Shown here: in pieces, positions 7,613 through 15,435 of the stretch
Layout of the letters: the number at the start of each line of letters is the position of its first letter
Numbering within the stretch: position 1 is the stretch's first letter
From: Rhodospirillaceae bacterium
Lineage (GTDB): Bacteria > Pseudomonadota > Alphaproteobacteria > Bin65
Direction: 5' to 3'
Assembly (NCBI GenBank): GCA_009840595.1
Contig: VXNK01000154.1
Location: 3,643-39,146, forward strand
DNA: 35,504 nt
Notes under the pieces: generated by a model
What the model was told of the DNA's origin: nothing
Database searches by the model: none
The model's input: the letters and a program-made list of their open reading frames with translations, nothing else
Program-made: the position numbers and the translations under genes

Positions 7613-8539
7613 TCAGGCGGCCGCGGCCATCGGCGACCGGGTCAGTTCGCCGATCAGCGCAGCGAGATCGCCTGCCAGGCCGGCGAATCCCGGTGTCTTT
7701 CGGAGGCTCGCCTCGTCCATGTAGAGCGCGCGGTTGATCTCGATCTGCAAGGCGTGGACGCCGCGCCGCGGGGCGCCGTAGTGACGCGTCGTGTAGGCGC
7801 CGGCATAGGGCACGTTGCGCCGGACGACATAGCCGCACCGGCCGAGCGTGCGCCGGACGAGCTCGGTCAGGCGCCGGTCGCACGACGTGCCGTGACAGTC
7901 GCCGAGCACGATGTCGACTCGGCGCCGCCCCGAATCCGCGTCGGCCGGCCCTCCGACCGAGGGCATGGAATGGCAGTCGATCAGCAGGCAGTGACCGAAT
8001 TGCGCCCGCGTGCGCTCGACCAACGCCGCGAGCGCGGCGTGATAGGGCCGGTAGCAGGCGTTGACCCGGTGCAGCGCCTCGTCGAATTGCAGCTTGCGGC
8101 GGTAGATGTCGGCGCCCGACGAAACGACCTTCGCAATGGTGCCGAGCCCGGCGGCGACCCTTGGCGAGCGCGTGTTGACGTAGGACGGCAGCGGATCGGC
8201 GAACATGCGCGGGTCGAGTTCGAACGGCTCGCGGTTGGCGTCGAGGAAGGCGCGCGGGAAACGGGCACGCAGCAACGGCGCGCCCATCGTCGGCGCAGCG
8301 GCGAACAACTCGTCGACGAAACTGTCTTCGGACTTGCGCAGGGCCAGGGCATCGAGCCGCGAGGCCTCGACGAATTCCGGCGGATAGTCGGCGCCGCTGT
8401 GCGGCGAGGCGAAAACGACCGGCGCAGTCTGACGCGCCGGCTCCAGCACGTCGAAAGCAGGAGAACGCGGCCACGCGCCGCCGTGGCCGGTGCCGGACAC
8501 GGCCGGATCGGCCGGCGGAGGCGGGAAGGACATATCCAT
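7613..8539 (-). CDS. N-formylglutamate amidohydrolase family protein
   Basis: A 308-residue protein of the N-formylglutamate amidohydrolase (HutG/FGase) family. These zinc enzymes cleave N-formyl-L-glutamate to glutamate and formate, the last step of one histidine-degradation route. Visible blocks are PVVFASPHSGADYPPEF, DSFVDELFAAAP, FPRAFLDANREPFELDPRMF, LLIDCHSMPS, DIVLGDCHGTSCDR and HALQIEINRALYMDEA. The start is taken at ATG 8539; the in-frame ATG at 8533 is an alternative. The frame stays open upstream to 8734, but that part is low-complexity and does not look like family sequence. No other hut genes lie nearby, so the role may be more general deformylation or amide hydrolysis. Confidence 0.9.
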   Translation of the reverse strand: MDMSFPPPPADPAVSGTGHGGAWPRSPAFDVLEPARQTAPVVFASPHSGADYPPEFVEASRLDALALRKSEDSFVDELFAAAPTMGAPLLRARFPRAFLDANREPFELDPRMFADPLPSYVNTRSPRVAAGLGTIAKVVSSGADIYRRKLQFDEALHRVNACYRPYHAALAALVERTRAQFGHCLLIDCHSMPSVGGPADADSGRRRVDIVLGDCHGTSCDRRLTELVRRTLGRCGYVVRRNVPYAGAYTTRHYGAPRRGVHALQIEINRALYMDEASLRKTPGFAGLAGDLAALIGELTRSPMAAAA

Positions 8540-8562
8540 GGCGGTTCCGGGTTTACCCGATG

Positions 8563-8622
8563 CCGCCCGGCCTGTCACCGCCCGACCTGTAGACGCCCCA
8601 CCTGTGGACACGCCATATGCGG
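8563..8622. repeat. Degenerate 15-bp tandem repeat
   Basis: Four consecutive 15-bp blocks start at 8563, 8578, 8593 and 8608. The first three share a CGCCC(C/G)(A/G/C)CCTGT core. The fourth is more diverged. The array lies just upstream of the amidohydrolase start on the minus strand. The rest of 8540-8837 shows no convincing gene. Confidence 0.45.
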
Positions 8623-8837
8623 ACACTGGGGAGCGCCCCGTCGCAGCGCCGTCGGCGGTCCGCCGGCTTCCGGGCGGCTGTGCAACATCCCCGGCTGCGG
8701 CGTAACCGGCCAAAGCCTTGCATGGCTTCGCCAAGTGCGCGATATACCCGCCTTCACCCGGAACCGCCGCCGCATCCGCCGCGACGCGGCGCCGTTTTCC
8801 GGACCCGGACCGGGACGGGCGGCAACGGCCGGCAAGC

Positions 8838-8912
8838 GGGCGCGTAGCTCAGCGGGAGAGCACTACGTTGACATCGTAGGGGTCGCTGGTTCAATCCCAG
8901 CCGCGCCCACCA
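8838..8912 (+). tRNA. tRNA-Val (anticodon GAC)
   Basis: The 75-nt gene includes an encoded CCA end. The acceptor stem pairs GGGCGCG (8838-8844) with CGCGCCC (8902-8908). The D-arm TAGCTCAGCGGGAGAGCA is standard. The anticodon stem CTACG/CGTAG encloses the loop TTGACAT, with GAC at 8870-8872. The T-arm contains GGTTCAATCCC. It reads Val codons GUC and GUU. It lies 6 nt from the stop of the convergent ligase gene. Confidence 0.97.
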
Positions 8913-8918
8913 TGCCGC

Positions 8919-10889
8919 CTACTCCGCCGGCGCCGGGAGCCGGCCCTTGATGATCTTGCGGGTCGGCGTCATCGGGAATTCGTCGACGACGACAAGCTTT
9001 TCCGGCAGCTTGTTGCGCGCGATCCGGTGTTCCATCAGGAACGCGCACAGCGTCTCCAGGTCCGGCGCCTCCGCACCGGGATTGAGCTGGATCCAGGCGC
9101 AGGCCTGCTCGCCCAGCACGTCGTGGGGCACAGGGGCGACGGCGGCCATCTGGACCGCCGGATGGGCGCTCAGCAGGTTCTCGATGTCCTGCGGATTGAA
9201 CTTCACCCCGCCGCGGTTGATGATGTCCTTGATCCGGCCGGTGATGGCGACGAAGCCGTCCTCGTCCATGTAGCCGAGATCGCCGGACCTGAAGAAGCGG
9301 TCGGCGGTGAAGGCCGTCTCGTTGGCCTTCTTGTTGCGCAGATAGCCGGGGAACACCATCGGGCCCCGGATCTGGATTTCGCCTTCCTCGCCGCGCGGCC
9401 GTTCCGCGCCGGTTTCCGGGTCGGCGACGCGCACGGTGCTGCCGGGCGAGGCGCGGCCGGCGAAGACGGCGGATTTCCCGATGCCGTCTCCCGGCCGGGT
9501 GAACATGCCGGCCTGCAACTCGGTCATGCCCCAGAGCTGGCAGACCCGGCAGCCGGGCCAGGCCTCCTGCAAGGCGTGCAGCATCGCCGGCGGCGCGGCG
9601 CTGCCGGCGAACAGGCACATCTTCATGCTGCTGAAATCGTGCTTCCCGATCAGGCCGGCCGCCGTCATGGCCGCGCCGTGGGCCGGCGCGAACCAGACCG
9701 CCGTGGGCCGCATCTTCTCGATCGATTCTGCCAGCGCCGGCGGCGTGAAAGCGGGCAGCAGCAGGTTCGCCATGCCGGTGACGAGGCCGAGATGGAAGGC
9801 GTAGAGCCCGTAGAGATGGGTGAACGGCGCGGCGGTCAGGATGCGGTCGTCGGCGGTCAGGCCCTTCTCCGGCGCGCTCATCCGGGCGTTCGACAGCATG
9901 TTGTGGGAATTGAGCGGCACGCCCTTGGGCGACGACGTCGTGCCCGAGGTGTAGAGCAACAGATGCGGGTCGGCCGCCGAAGGCTCGTGGCCGATCTCGA
10001 TATCCGGATCGGCGGCGATCAGATCGTCCAGGGAGAGCGCGCCGTCCGGCGCGTCGCCGACCGCGATGACATGCCTGAGCGTCGGCAGCTGGGGCTGGAG
10101 GTCGAGCGCCGCCTGTGCCGCCGACCAGTCCTTGCCCACGCCCATGCAGACGATCGCCCGCGAGCGGCCGTGGTTGACCAGCGTCTGGAGTTCGGCGTCG
10201 CGGTAGGGCATGTGGATCGTCTGGACGACGCCGCCGAACCAGGTCACGGCCAGGTTGGCGATGGCGAATTCCGGAATGTTCGGCAGTTGCACCGCCACCA
10301 CGTCGCCGGGGCGCAGGCCGAGTTGCCACAGGCCCCCGGCAACCCGCTCGGCGGTGTCGCGCACCTCCTTCCAGGTGAGCGTCCGGCCGGGCAGGACGTA
10401 GGCCGGCGCGTCCGGCCGTTCGGCGGCATTGCGCTCCAGATACCGGCGCTGGGTCTCGTTGCGCCACCAGCCCTTCTCGACATAGTCGCGCGCCTGGTCC
10501 GGCGGGTAGTTCATGGCGGCGCGCAGTTCCAGCGCGTCCTCGCTGTAGCGGAAATGGTCGAGATGGGGGGTGAAGCGCTCGGTGCGGAAGCGCTTGCCGC
10601 CGCCCAGGTCGAGCAGCCGGACATAATGGCCCGTGCGGAAGCGCCGACGCTCCATCAGGGTGCGGATATAGAGCACCTGGTTGCGGCTCAGGCCGACCCG
10701 CTCGGCGATCTGGGCGTCCGACAGGCCCATCGGCTCGCGGTGGCGCTCGATTTCCTCCCAATCCTTCTCCCGGTAGGGATCGCCTTCGCGGATCTGGTGG
10801 TTGTGCGACATCCGGAGGACGATCTCTCCGAAGGTCGCCATCATCTCCTCGGTGACGCCGATCTGGCGGCGGTTCAGCCCGCGGGCCAT
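8919..10889 (-). CDS. Aryl-acid AMP/CoA ligase with helix-turn-helix-like N-terminal extension
   Basis: A 656-residue member of the ANL adenylate-forming superfamily. From about residue 130 it resembles 2,3-dihydroxybenzoate-AMP ligases and acyl-CoA synthetases. Motifs include YTSGTTSSPKG (313-323), WGMTE (453-457), RSGDLGYMDEDGF and GRIKDIINRGG. The A10 lysine is present at K645 (TPTRKIIKG). Residues 1-110 are unusual: GLSDAQIAERVGLSRNQVLY (55-74) reads as a helix-turn-helix and is followed by a basic segment. The start ATG at 10889 shares one base with the stop of the upstream gene (TAATG), which places it last in the four-gene operon. The substrate is probably an aromatic acid, by resemblance and context. 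Confidence 0.85.
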   Translation of the reverse strand: MARGLNRRQIGVTEEMMATFGEIVLRMSHNHQIREGDPYREKDWEEIERHREPMGLSDAQIAERVGLSRNQVLYIRTLMERRRFRTGHYVRLLDLGGGKRFRTERFTPHLDHFRYSEDALELRAAMNYPPDQARDYVEKGWWRNETQRRYLERNAAERPDAPAYVLPGRTLTWKEVRDTAERVAGGLWQLGLRPGDVVAVQLPNIPEFAIANLAVTWFGGVVQTIHMPYRDAELQTLVNHGRSRAIVCMGVGKDWSAAQAALDLQPQLPTLRHVIAVGDAPDGALSLDDLIAADPDIEIGHEPSAADPHLLLYTSGTTSSPKGVPLNSHNMLSNARMSAPEKGLTADDRILTAAPFTHLYGLYAFHLGLVTGMANLLLPAFTPPALAESIEKMRPTAVWFAPAHGAAMTAAGLIGKHDFSSMKMCLFAGSAAPPAMLHALQEAWPGCRVCQLWGMTELQAGMFTRPGDGIGKSAVFAGRASPGSTVRVADPETGAERPRGEEGEIQIRGPMVFPGYLRNKKANETAFTADRFFRSGDLGYMDEDGFVAITGRIKDIINRGGVKFNPQDIENLLSAHPAVQMAAVAPVPHDVLGEQACAWIQLNPGAEAPDLETLCAFLMEHRIARNKLPEKLVVVDEFPMTPTRKIIKGRLPAPAE

Positions 10890-11812
10890 TATTCCGCGGC
10901 CTCCGCGTCGAGCCGGTATTCGTGGCGCAGGATCGGGTCGGCCCGGGGCGCCTGGGTGGCGACCGGGCAGACGCGCATGCACTCGAAGCACTGGGCCAGC
11001 AGCCCGCCCGAACCGACGCTCATCTTGTACCACAGCATCTTGTTGTCCGGATCGAACAGGGCGTCCTCCCGGTCGTCCTCGTCGGTCGCGCGGATGGCGT
11101 CCATGATCGCCGCCGGCACCGTCTCGTATTGCTGGGTCATCTCGGCACAGGCGGCCATGTCGTAGCGCATGACCTTCTGTTTGCCGGTTTCCTCGTCGAC
11201 CTCGCCGTCGAGGCACTGGACCGGGCAGAATTTCATGCAGGGTGTGCGCTTGATCGCGCGGTACATGTTCACGCAGGACGGCGCCGGGCACGGGTTCTCC
11301 GCCATCGGCGCGTCGGGCTCCAGCTCCAGTTCGGTGAACACGCTGGCGAAATACATGTAGCCGTAGTCGGGATGGAGCAGGATGTCGCCGGCCAGCGAAC
11401 GGGCGCCGATGCCGGCCAGTTCGGCGTGGACCTTCAGGCTCTGCAGCGGCACGCGCGGGCCGGCGTCCGGGTCCATGTCCGGCGGGCAGTAGATCGAGCG
11501 CAGGCCGAACTTGTTTTCGATATAGAAGGCGAGGCCGTAGGAAATCGAGTAGGCGCGCGTCTCGGTCGAGCCGAAATAGCCGAGCGCCTTGGCCGGCACG
11601 GTCCAGGCGCCCTGGGTCTGGCCGCCGACGCCGAGCGCGATCACGGACTTCACGCGCGGCATGATATCCGCCGGCCGGTAGCCGGGCGGGCAGATGCGGT
11701 TGACGGCTTCAAGGTCCGCAACCCCGGCAGCGAGCGCGCCCTTCTTCAGGCAGTAGTTGAGCACCGCTTCCTTGGCGGCGGCCTTGTCGATCTCGGCTTT
11801 TCTTTTCGGCAT
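10889..11812 (-). CDS. QueG/reductive-dehalogenase-like double [4Fe-4S] protein
   Basis: The 307-residue protein resembles the epoxyqueuosine reductase (QueG)/reductive dehalogenase superfamily of corrinoid-dependent reductases. The core contains VKSVIALGVG, an ELAGIGARSLAGDILLHPDYG block and SVFTELELEPDAP, which mirror the QueG cobalamin-domain signature. The Fe-S region is atypical. The first cluster candidates are C175, C180, C192, C196 and C200, where the usual CxxCxxCxxxCP is broken by an insertion. The second cluster ends CFECMRVCP (C275, C278, C282), and C222 may be its remote ligand. No signal peptide is present, so it is probably cytosolic. It lies 18 nt after a CoA-ligase-like gene and overlaps the next ligase by 1 nt. 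The lack of a tRNA-modification context argues against a queuosine role. The reaction is unknown. Confidence 0.75.
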   Translation of the reverse strand: MPKRKAEIDKAAAKEAVLNYCLKKGALAAGVADLEAVNRICPPGYRPADIMPRVKSVIALGVGGQTQGAWTVPAKALGYFGSTETRAYSISYGLAFYIENKFGLRSIYCPPDMDPDAGPRVPLQSLKVHAELAGIGARSLAGDILLHPDYGYMYFASVFTELELEPDAPMAENPCPAPSCVNMYRAIKRTPCMKFCPVQCLDGEVDEETGKQKVMRYDMAACAEMTQQYETVPAAIMDAIRATDEDDREDALFDPDNKMLWYKMSVGSGGLLAQCFECMRVCPVATQAPRADPILRHEYRLDAEAAE

Positions 11813-11830
11813 CGCAACGGCCTTTCCGGG

Positions 11831-13411
11831 TCAGGGCGTCCGCCAGTCCGGCGCGCCGCTATTCTGGGCCTGCGCCGCCGCATCGCGCAACAGGCGCCGC
11901 AGCATATTGCCGTTGCCCGGATTGCGCGGGATTTCGTTGCAGATGAAATAGCCCTTGGGCCGCATGAAGCCGGGCAGGTCCGAGGCCCGGACATGGGCGT
12001 CGAGCGCGGCGGCTTCGGCGTCACCCACGATGCAGCCGACGACGATCTGGCCCCAGCGCTCGTCGGGCAGGCCGATGGCGCAGCAGTCGTCGACGCCCGG
12101 CGCGGTCTGCAGCACGGCCTCGACCTCGCCGGGATGGATGCTCTCGCCGCCGGAGCGGATCATGTCGTCGACCCGGCCGCGCAGGGTGAAATAGCCGCGT
12201 TCGTCCAGGGTGACGACGTCGCCGATGCGCACCCAGCCGTCCTGCACCTTCTCCGCCGTGGCGTCGGGCCGGTTGAGATATTCGCTGAAGATCGTGTCGG
12301 CGTCGGCGGCGACCAGCAGTTCGCCCTCCTCGCCGGGGTCGATAAGGTCGTCCGGCCCGCCCCCAAGGGCGACCACGCGCAGCCGGGTGTAGTAGCCCGG
12401 CCGCAGCGCCAGGTGGTCGCCGACCGGCGCCGGGTTGTAGGCCGAACACATGGTTTCCGTGGTGCCGTAGATGTGGCGGATCTCGGCATTCTCCCAGCAC
12501 CGGGCCATGTGGTCGATCAGCTCTTCGGGAATGTTCGAGCCGCCGTAGAGCACGCGGCGCAGCGAGCGCAGCTTTTCCGGCGCGTAGTTCGGCGCTTTCG
12601 TCAGCGCGTAGTACAGGGTCGGCGCGGCGAAGGTGTAGGTGAGCCGTTGCCGCTCGATCAGGTCGACGGCGGCCGCCGGATCGAAGGCACTCATCACTTG
12701 GTAGCTGCCGCCGAAGGCCAGTGTCACCAGGAACACGCCGTAGAAGCCGATGGCGTGGGCGAGCGGCATGAAGCCGAGCGCGCGCGTGTGCGGCCCGTGC
12801 AATACGCCACCCTGGGTCGCCAGCCACAGGATGCGCGGCTCGGTCGTCCGCTGGGCCAGCACGACGCCCTTGGGCAGGCCGGTCGTGCCGGAGGTGTAGA
12901 AGATGATCGCCGGGTCTTCGCGGCCGAGCGCCGGGCGAGGCGGCAGGTTTGCGGCATCGGCGCGGCAGGCCGCGAAATCCTCCGCAGCGCCGACAGCAGC
13001 GCCGGGCGCGAACAGCGGTGCGCCGGCCGGCAGCGCGGCGGCGACGGCCCGCACCGCATCCGGGTCCGGCAGCACGAAGGCGCCCTTCATGTCGCCGGCG
13101 GCCACCAGCCGGCCGATATCGACCGGCTTGAGGCGCGGATTGACCAGGGCCGGGACCGCGCCCAGCCGGGTAAGGGCGAGCAGCGCCAGTCCGTGCTCCA
13201 GGATGTTGGGCAGGCAGGTCGCCACCCGGTCGCCCGGCCCGATGCCGCGCGCGGCGAAACCGGCGGCAATGGCGTCGAGTTCGGCGATCAGGTCCCGGTA
13301 GCTGAATTGCCGGTCGGTCCGGTCGTCCCGAATCGCCAGGGCATCGGGCGACCGGTCGGCCTGGTTCCAGACGAGGTCGTAGGCCGTCAGGGGGGCGGTC
13401 GGCGCGGTCAT
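11831..13411 (-). CDS. 4-chlorobenzoate:CoA-ligase-like protein lacking the catalytic A10 lysine
   Basis: A 526-residue ANL-family protein. From memory its sequence is closest to 4-chlorobenzoate:CoA ligase. Shared blocks are FYTSGTTGLPKG (171-182), RTRALGF-MPLAHAIGFYGVF with a conserved active-site-type His (H219), IYGTTETMCSAY, EEGELLVAA, YLNRPDATAEKVQDGW and GRVDDMIRSGGESIHPGEVE. The C-terminal catalytic lysine is missing: the usual GK(V/I)LRR motif reads GNMLRR, with Asn at position 502 (codon AAT). That lysine is needed for efficient adenylation in characterised family members. The gene starts 4 nt after the upstream reductive-dehalogenase-like gene. It may have altered chemistry, act only in thioester exchange, or depend on the second ligase of the operon. 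Confidence 0.85.
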   Translation of the reverse strand: MTAPTAPLTAYDLVWNQADRSPDALAIRDDRTDRQFSYRDLIAELDAIAAGFAARGIGPGDRVATCLPNILEHGLALLALTRLGAVPALVNPRLKPVDIGRLVAAGDMKGAFVLPDPDAVRAVAAALPAGAPLFAPGAAVGAAEDFAACRADAANLPPRPALGREDPAIIFYTSGTTGLPKGVVLAQRTTEPRILWLATQGGVLHGPHTRALGFMPLAHAIGFYGVFLVTLAFGGSYQVMSAFDPAAAVDLIERQRLTYTFAAPTLYYALTKAPNYAPEKLRSLRRVLYGGSNIPEELIDHMARCWENAEIRHIYGTTETMCSAYNPAPVGDHLALRPGYYTRLRVVALGGGPDDLIDPGEEGELLVAADADTIFSEYLNRPDATAEKVQDGWVRIGDVVTLDERGYFTLRGRVDDMIRSGGESIHPGEVEAVLQTAPGVDDCCAIGLPDERWGQIVVGCIVGDAEAAALDAHVRASDLPGFMRPKGYFICNEIPRNPGNGNMLRRLLRDAAAQAQNSGAPDWRTP

Positions 13412-13415
13412 CCGC

Positions 13416-14678
13416 TTACCAGCCCGGCCGGTTCTTCCACCACCAGTCCGGCTTGTAGCGCTTGCCGTAGCCGAGCGCGTTGTCGAGCCACAGGGCGATC
13501 CGCCGGCCCGGGCCGGCGGCGAGCTTCTTCCACAGCTGGAAATAGACCCTGCCCAGCGCCGTCTCCGGCAGCTTGTTGTAGGGGCAGACGCGGATGCAGA
13601 TGCCGCATTCGGTGCCCTGGTTGGCCCAGAAGCGGAAGCATTTCTCGCCGTCGACATTCCACTTCCTGATGCCGACGAAGTTGGAAGCGTTGTGGTAAGC
13701 GCCGTCGGGTTCGCCGGCCGGGATCGCCTTGGGCGGGCAGGCGTCCGAGCATTTGCGGCACAGGTCGCAGAATTCCTTGACGCCGAATGTCTTCGGTTTG
13801 TCGTGGACCAGCGGCAGGTCGGTGAAAATCTTGCCGAAACGCAGGCGGGGGCCGAACTCCGGCGTGATGACCAGCCCGTGCCGGCCGTATTCGCCGAGCC
13901 CGGCCTGGATCGCATAGGGAATGCACTGGGCCGTGTCGTTGAGCGAGGCGACCGCGTTGTAGCCCAGGTTGCGGATGAACTGGGCGAGCGACATCAGCGT
14001 CAGCCCGTCCTTGGAATAGCCGTAGCCCGCCGCCGTGCCGCCGAGCGCAGACGGCATGGTCTGGATCACCTTGCCGGGCATTTCCGTGCCGACGACGATA
14101 CAGTGGGGCAGGCCGGCGCAGTCGGCATTCTCCTTTTCGGCGCGCGTCTTTGCGTTGAAGCGTTTGGTGTAGTGCCAGCGCAGGTCGGTCGGCGCGATGC
14201 CGATCAGGTCGGCGCCGAAGATGCGCGCGGCCTGCTTCAGCTCCAGCGTCATCTCCGCCGGGTCGTCGACCGGCTCGCGGGTCGGCGCCGGCGGGGCGTA
14301 GGGCGTGAGTTCGTCGAGGAACCCGTCGTGGCGCTCGTCCTTCAGCTTGCGCTCGATCAGCAGGTTGGCGCCGACCCAGGCGGCGTTGCGCATGGCGAAG
14401 TCCTTGGTGCGGTAGCCCTCCGTCTTCCGCACCCCCAGCCCGTGGGTGAACATGGACTTGAACCAGTCGAGCGCCTTTTCCGAGCGGACGGTCTCGTCCC
14501 ACTGCGCGCGGGCGAAGGTGTCGTTGCACGCGTTGAAGCGCTGGAACTCCGGCTCGATGTCGAAGCCGCATTCGGCGTCGTCGGCCCGGTGCAGATCGCC
14601 GTCGAACCGTTCCTCCAGCGTCGGCGGATTGTCGGCCGACAGCGGCTCGGGCATGTTGCGGCGGGCGGGCTCGGGCAT
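13416..14678 (-). CDS. Reductive-dehalogenase-like corrinoid/Fe-S protein without Tat signal
   Basis: The 420-residue protein matches the catalytic subunit of reductive dehalogenases (RdhA). Matching blocks are GTAAGYGYSKDG, LAQFIRNLGYNAVASLNDTA, IPYAIQAGLGEYGRHGLVI, PEFGPRLRFGKIFTDLPL and CDLCRKCSDACP. The last supplies Fe-S cluster 1 (C304, C307, C310, C314). Cluster 2 is C347, C358, C361 and C365 (ECGICIRVCP). Y221, N247 and R280 are spaced 26 and 33 residues apart, the same spacing I recall for the PceA Tyr/Asn/Arg active-site set. No twin-arginine signal or membrane-anchor gene is visible, and no reductase domain is fused, unlike the aerobic BhbA type. It heads the operon and starts 60 nt past a Uma2 gene. 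An in-frame second ATG lies at 14654. Electron donor and substrate are unknown. Confidence 0.85.
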   Translation of the reverse strand: MPEPARRNMPEPLSADNPPTLEERFDGDLHRADDAECGFDIEPEFQRFNACNDTFARAQWDETVRSEKALDWFKSMFTHGLGVRKTEGYRTKDFAMRNAAWVGANLLIERKLKDERHDGFLDELTPYAPPAPTREPVDDPAEMTLELKQAARIFGADLIGIAPTDLRWHYTKRFNAKTRAEKENADCAGLPHCIVVGTEMPGKVIQTMPSALGGTAAGYGYSKDGLTLMSLAQFIRNLGYNAVASLNDTAQCIPYAIQAGLGEYGRHGLVITPEFGPRLRFGKIFTDLPLVHDKPKTFGVKEFCDLCRKCSDACPPKAIPAGEPDGAYHNASNFVGIRKWNVDGEKCFRFWANQGTECGICIRVCPYNKLPETALGRVYFQLWKKLAAGPGRRIALWLDNALGYGKRYKPDWWWKNRPGW

Positions 14679-14686
14679 GGCTCTAT

Positions 14687-14715
14687 TTTCACCAGTCTTT
14701 GCCGCCCGCTGTCAA
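14687..14715 (-). promoter_or_regulatory. Candidate promoter of the dehalogenase/ligase operon
   Basis: On the minus strand a perfect -35 TTGACA lies at 14715-14710, 31 nt before the ATG at 14678. The -10 is weak (GTGAAA or TGAAAA at 17-19 nt spacing), so the promoter may need an activator. The 5' leader would be only a few nucleotides. The 59-nt gap to the Uma2 gene leaves little room for other control sites. Confidence 0.35.
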
Positions 14716-14737
14716 ATGCCCCTTCGGTGGGTCGGGC

Positions 14738-15313
14738 CTACGGCCAGAGCGCGTCGAGCGGGAAGCTGATCGCCTCGAAGGGCGGGATCGAAACCGGGTC
14801 GTCGTTGCGCGCCGTGGCGATCAGGACCCATTCGCCGTCGCGCAACTCGAAGGCTTCCAGGTCGCGCGCCACCGGGTCGATAAACCATAGGTGGGCGACG
14901 CCCTCGCGCGCATACACCGGCCGCTTGCCGTGCCGGTCGAGATCGCGGGTCGAGGGCGACAGCACCTCGCAGACCCAGTCGGGCGCAAGGGTGACGAACG
15001 CCGTATCGGGAAAGTCCGGCATCCGCTCGCGCCGCCAGCCGGCGACGTCGGGCACCAAGATGTCCTCGCCGAGGTGCAGCTCCGGCTCGTCGATGATCCA
15101 CCAGCCGCCGGGGCCGCCTTCGCCGAAGTCGAACGGATCGCCGATCTTGCCGCCGAGAACGGAACTGGCGCGCGCATGGGGCATCGCGGGCCGCGGGTGG
15201 GTATGGAGCGCCCCTTCGACGACCTCGGCCACCATATGCGCCGGCGCTTCGAGCACGTCCTGGTAGGTCGCGCGGCGTTCGGGTCGTTTGAGAGCGGCCT
15301 GGGATGGGGCCAT
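14738..15313 (-). CDS. Uma2-family endonuclease-like protein, copy A
   Basis: The 191-residue protein belongs to the Uma2/DUF820 family, which adopts a PD-(D/E)XK restriction-endonuclease-like fold. The likely active-site segment is ILVPDVAGW, then WVCEVLSPSTRDLDRHGK, then YAREGVAHLWFIDP. In family terms this supplies the Asp, the Glu in EVLS and the Lys. Family members are abundant in cyanobacteria and other bacteria, often as multicopy genes. Their biological role is unsettled. It is followed 698 bp upstream on the chromosome map by a near-identical second copy. About 15 of 191 residues differ by my alignment. It precedes the dehalogenase-like operon in the same direction. Confidence 0.88.
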   Translation of the reverse strand: MAPSQAALKRPERRATYQDVLEAPAHMVAEVVEGALHTHPRPAMPHARASSVLGGKIGDPFDFGEGGPGGWWIIDEPELHLGEDILVPDVAGWRRERMPDFPDTAFVTLAPDWVCEVLSPSTRDLDRHGKRPVYAREGVAHLWFIDPVARDLEAFELRDGEWVLIATARNDDPVSIPPFEAISFPLDALWP

Positions 15314-15435
15314 GTCGGAGGTCTCCCGATGGCGGGGCGCCGACTATACCACGGCGAAAACCGGCGCTGTAGAGCGCGGGGCTTCGGAATCGCGAAGCAG
15401 CCTCGATCCGTCCGGCTGCGGGCAGCGCCTCGGGC

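Noticed and set aside
9027..11165. Long plus-strand open frame opposite the ligase and QueG-like genes
   Set aside because: It is antisense to two well-conserved minus-strand genes. Its translation is low-complexity Arg/His/Gly-rich with no domain. GC-rich DNA often yields such frames.
10889..11812. True epoxyqueuosine reductase (QueG)
   Set aside because: The first Fe-S motif is rearranged and the gene lies in a ligase/dehalogenase-like operon. Only superfamily-level resemblance is supported.
10922..13669. 915-codon plus-strand open frame
   Set aside because: It runs antisense through three recognised genes (QueG-like, 4-CBL-like, RdhA-like). No family signature is seen in its translation.
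8838..14678. Genomic island inserted at the tRNA-Val gene
   Set aside because: The operon abuts the tRNA gene, but I found no integrase and no second copy of the tRNA 3' end as an attachment repeat. Base composition looks like the neighbours.
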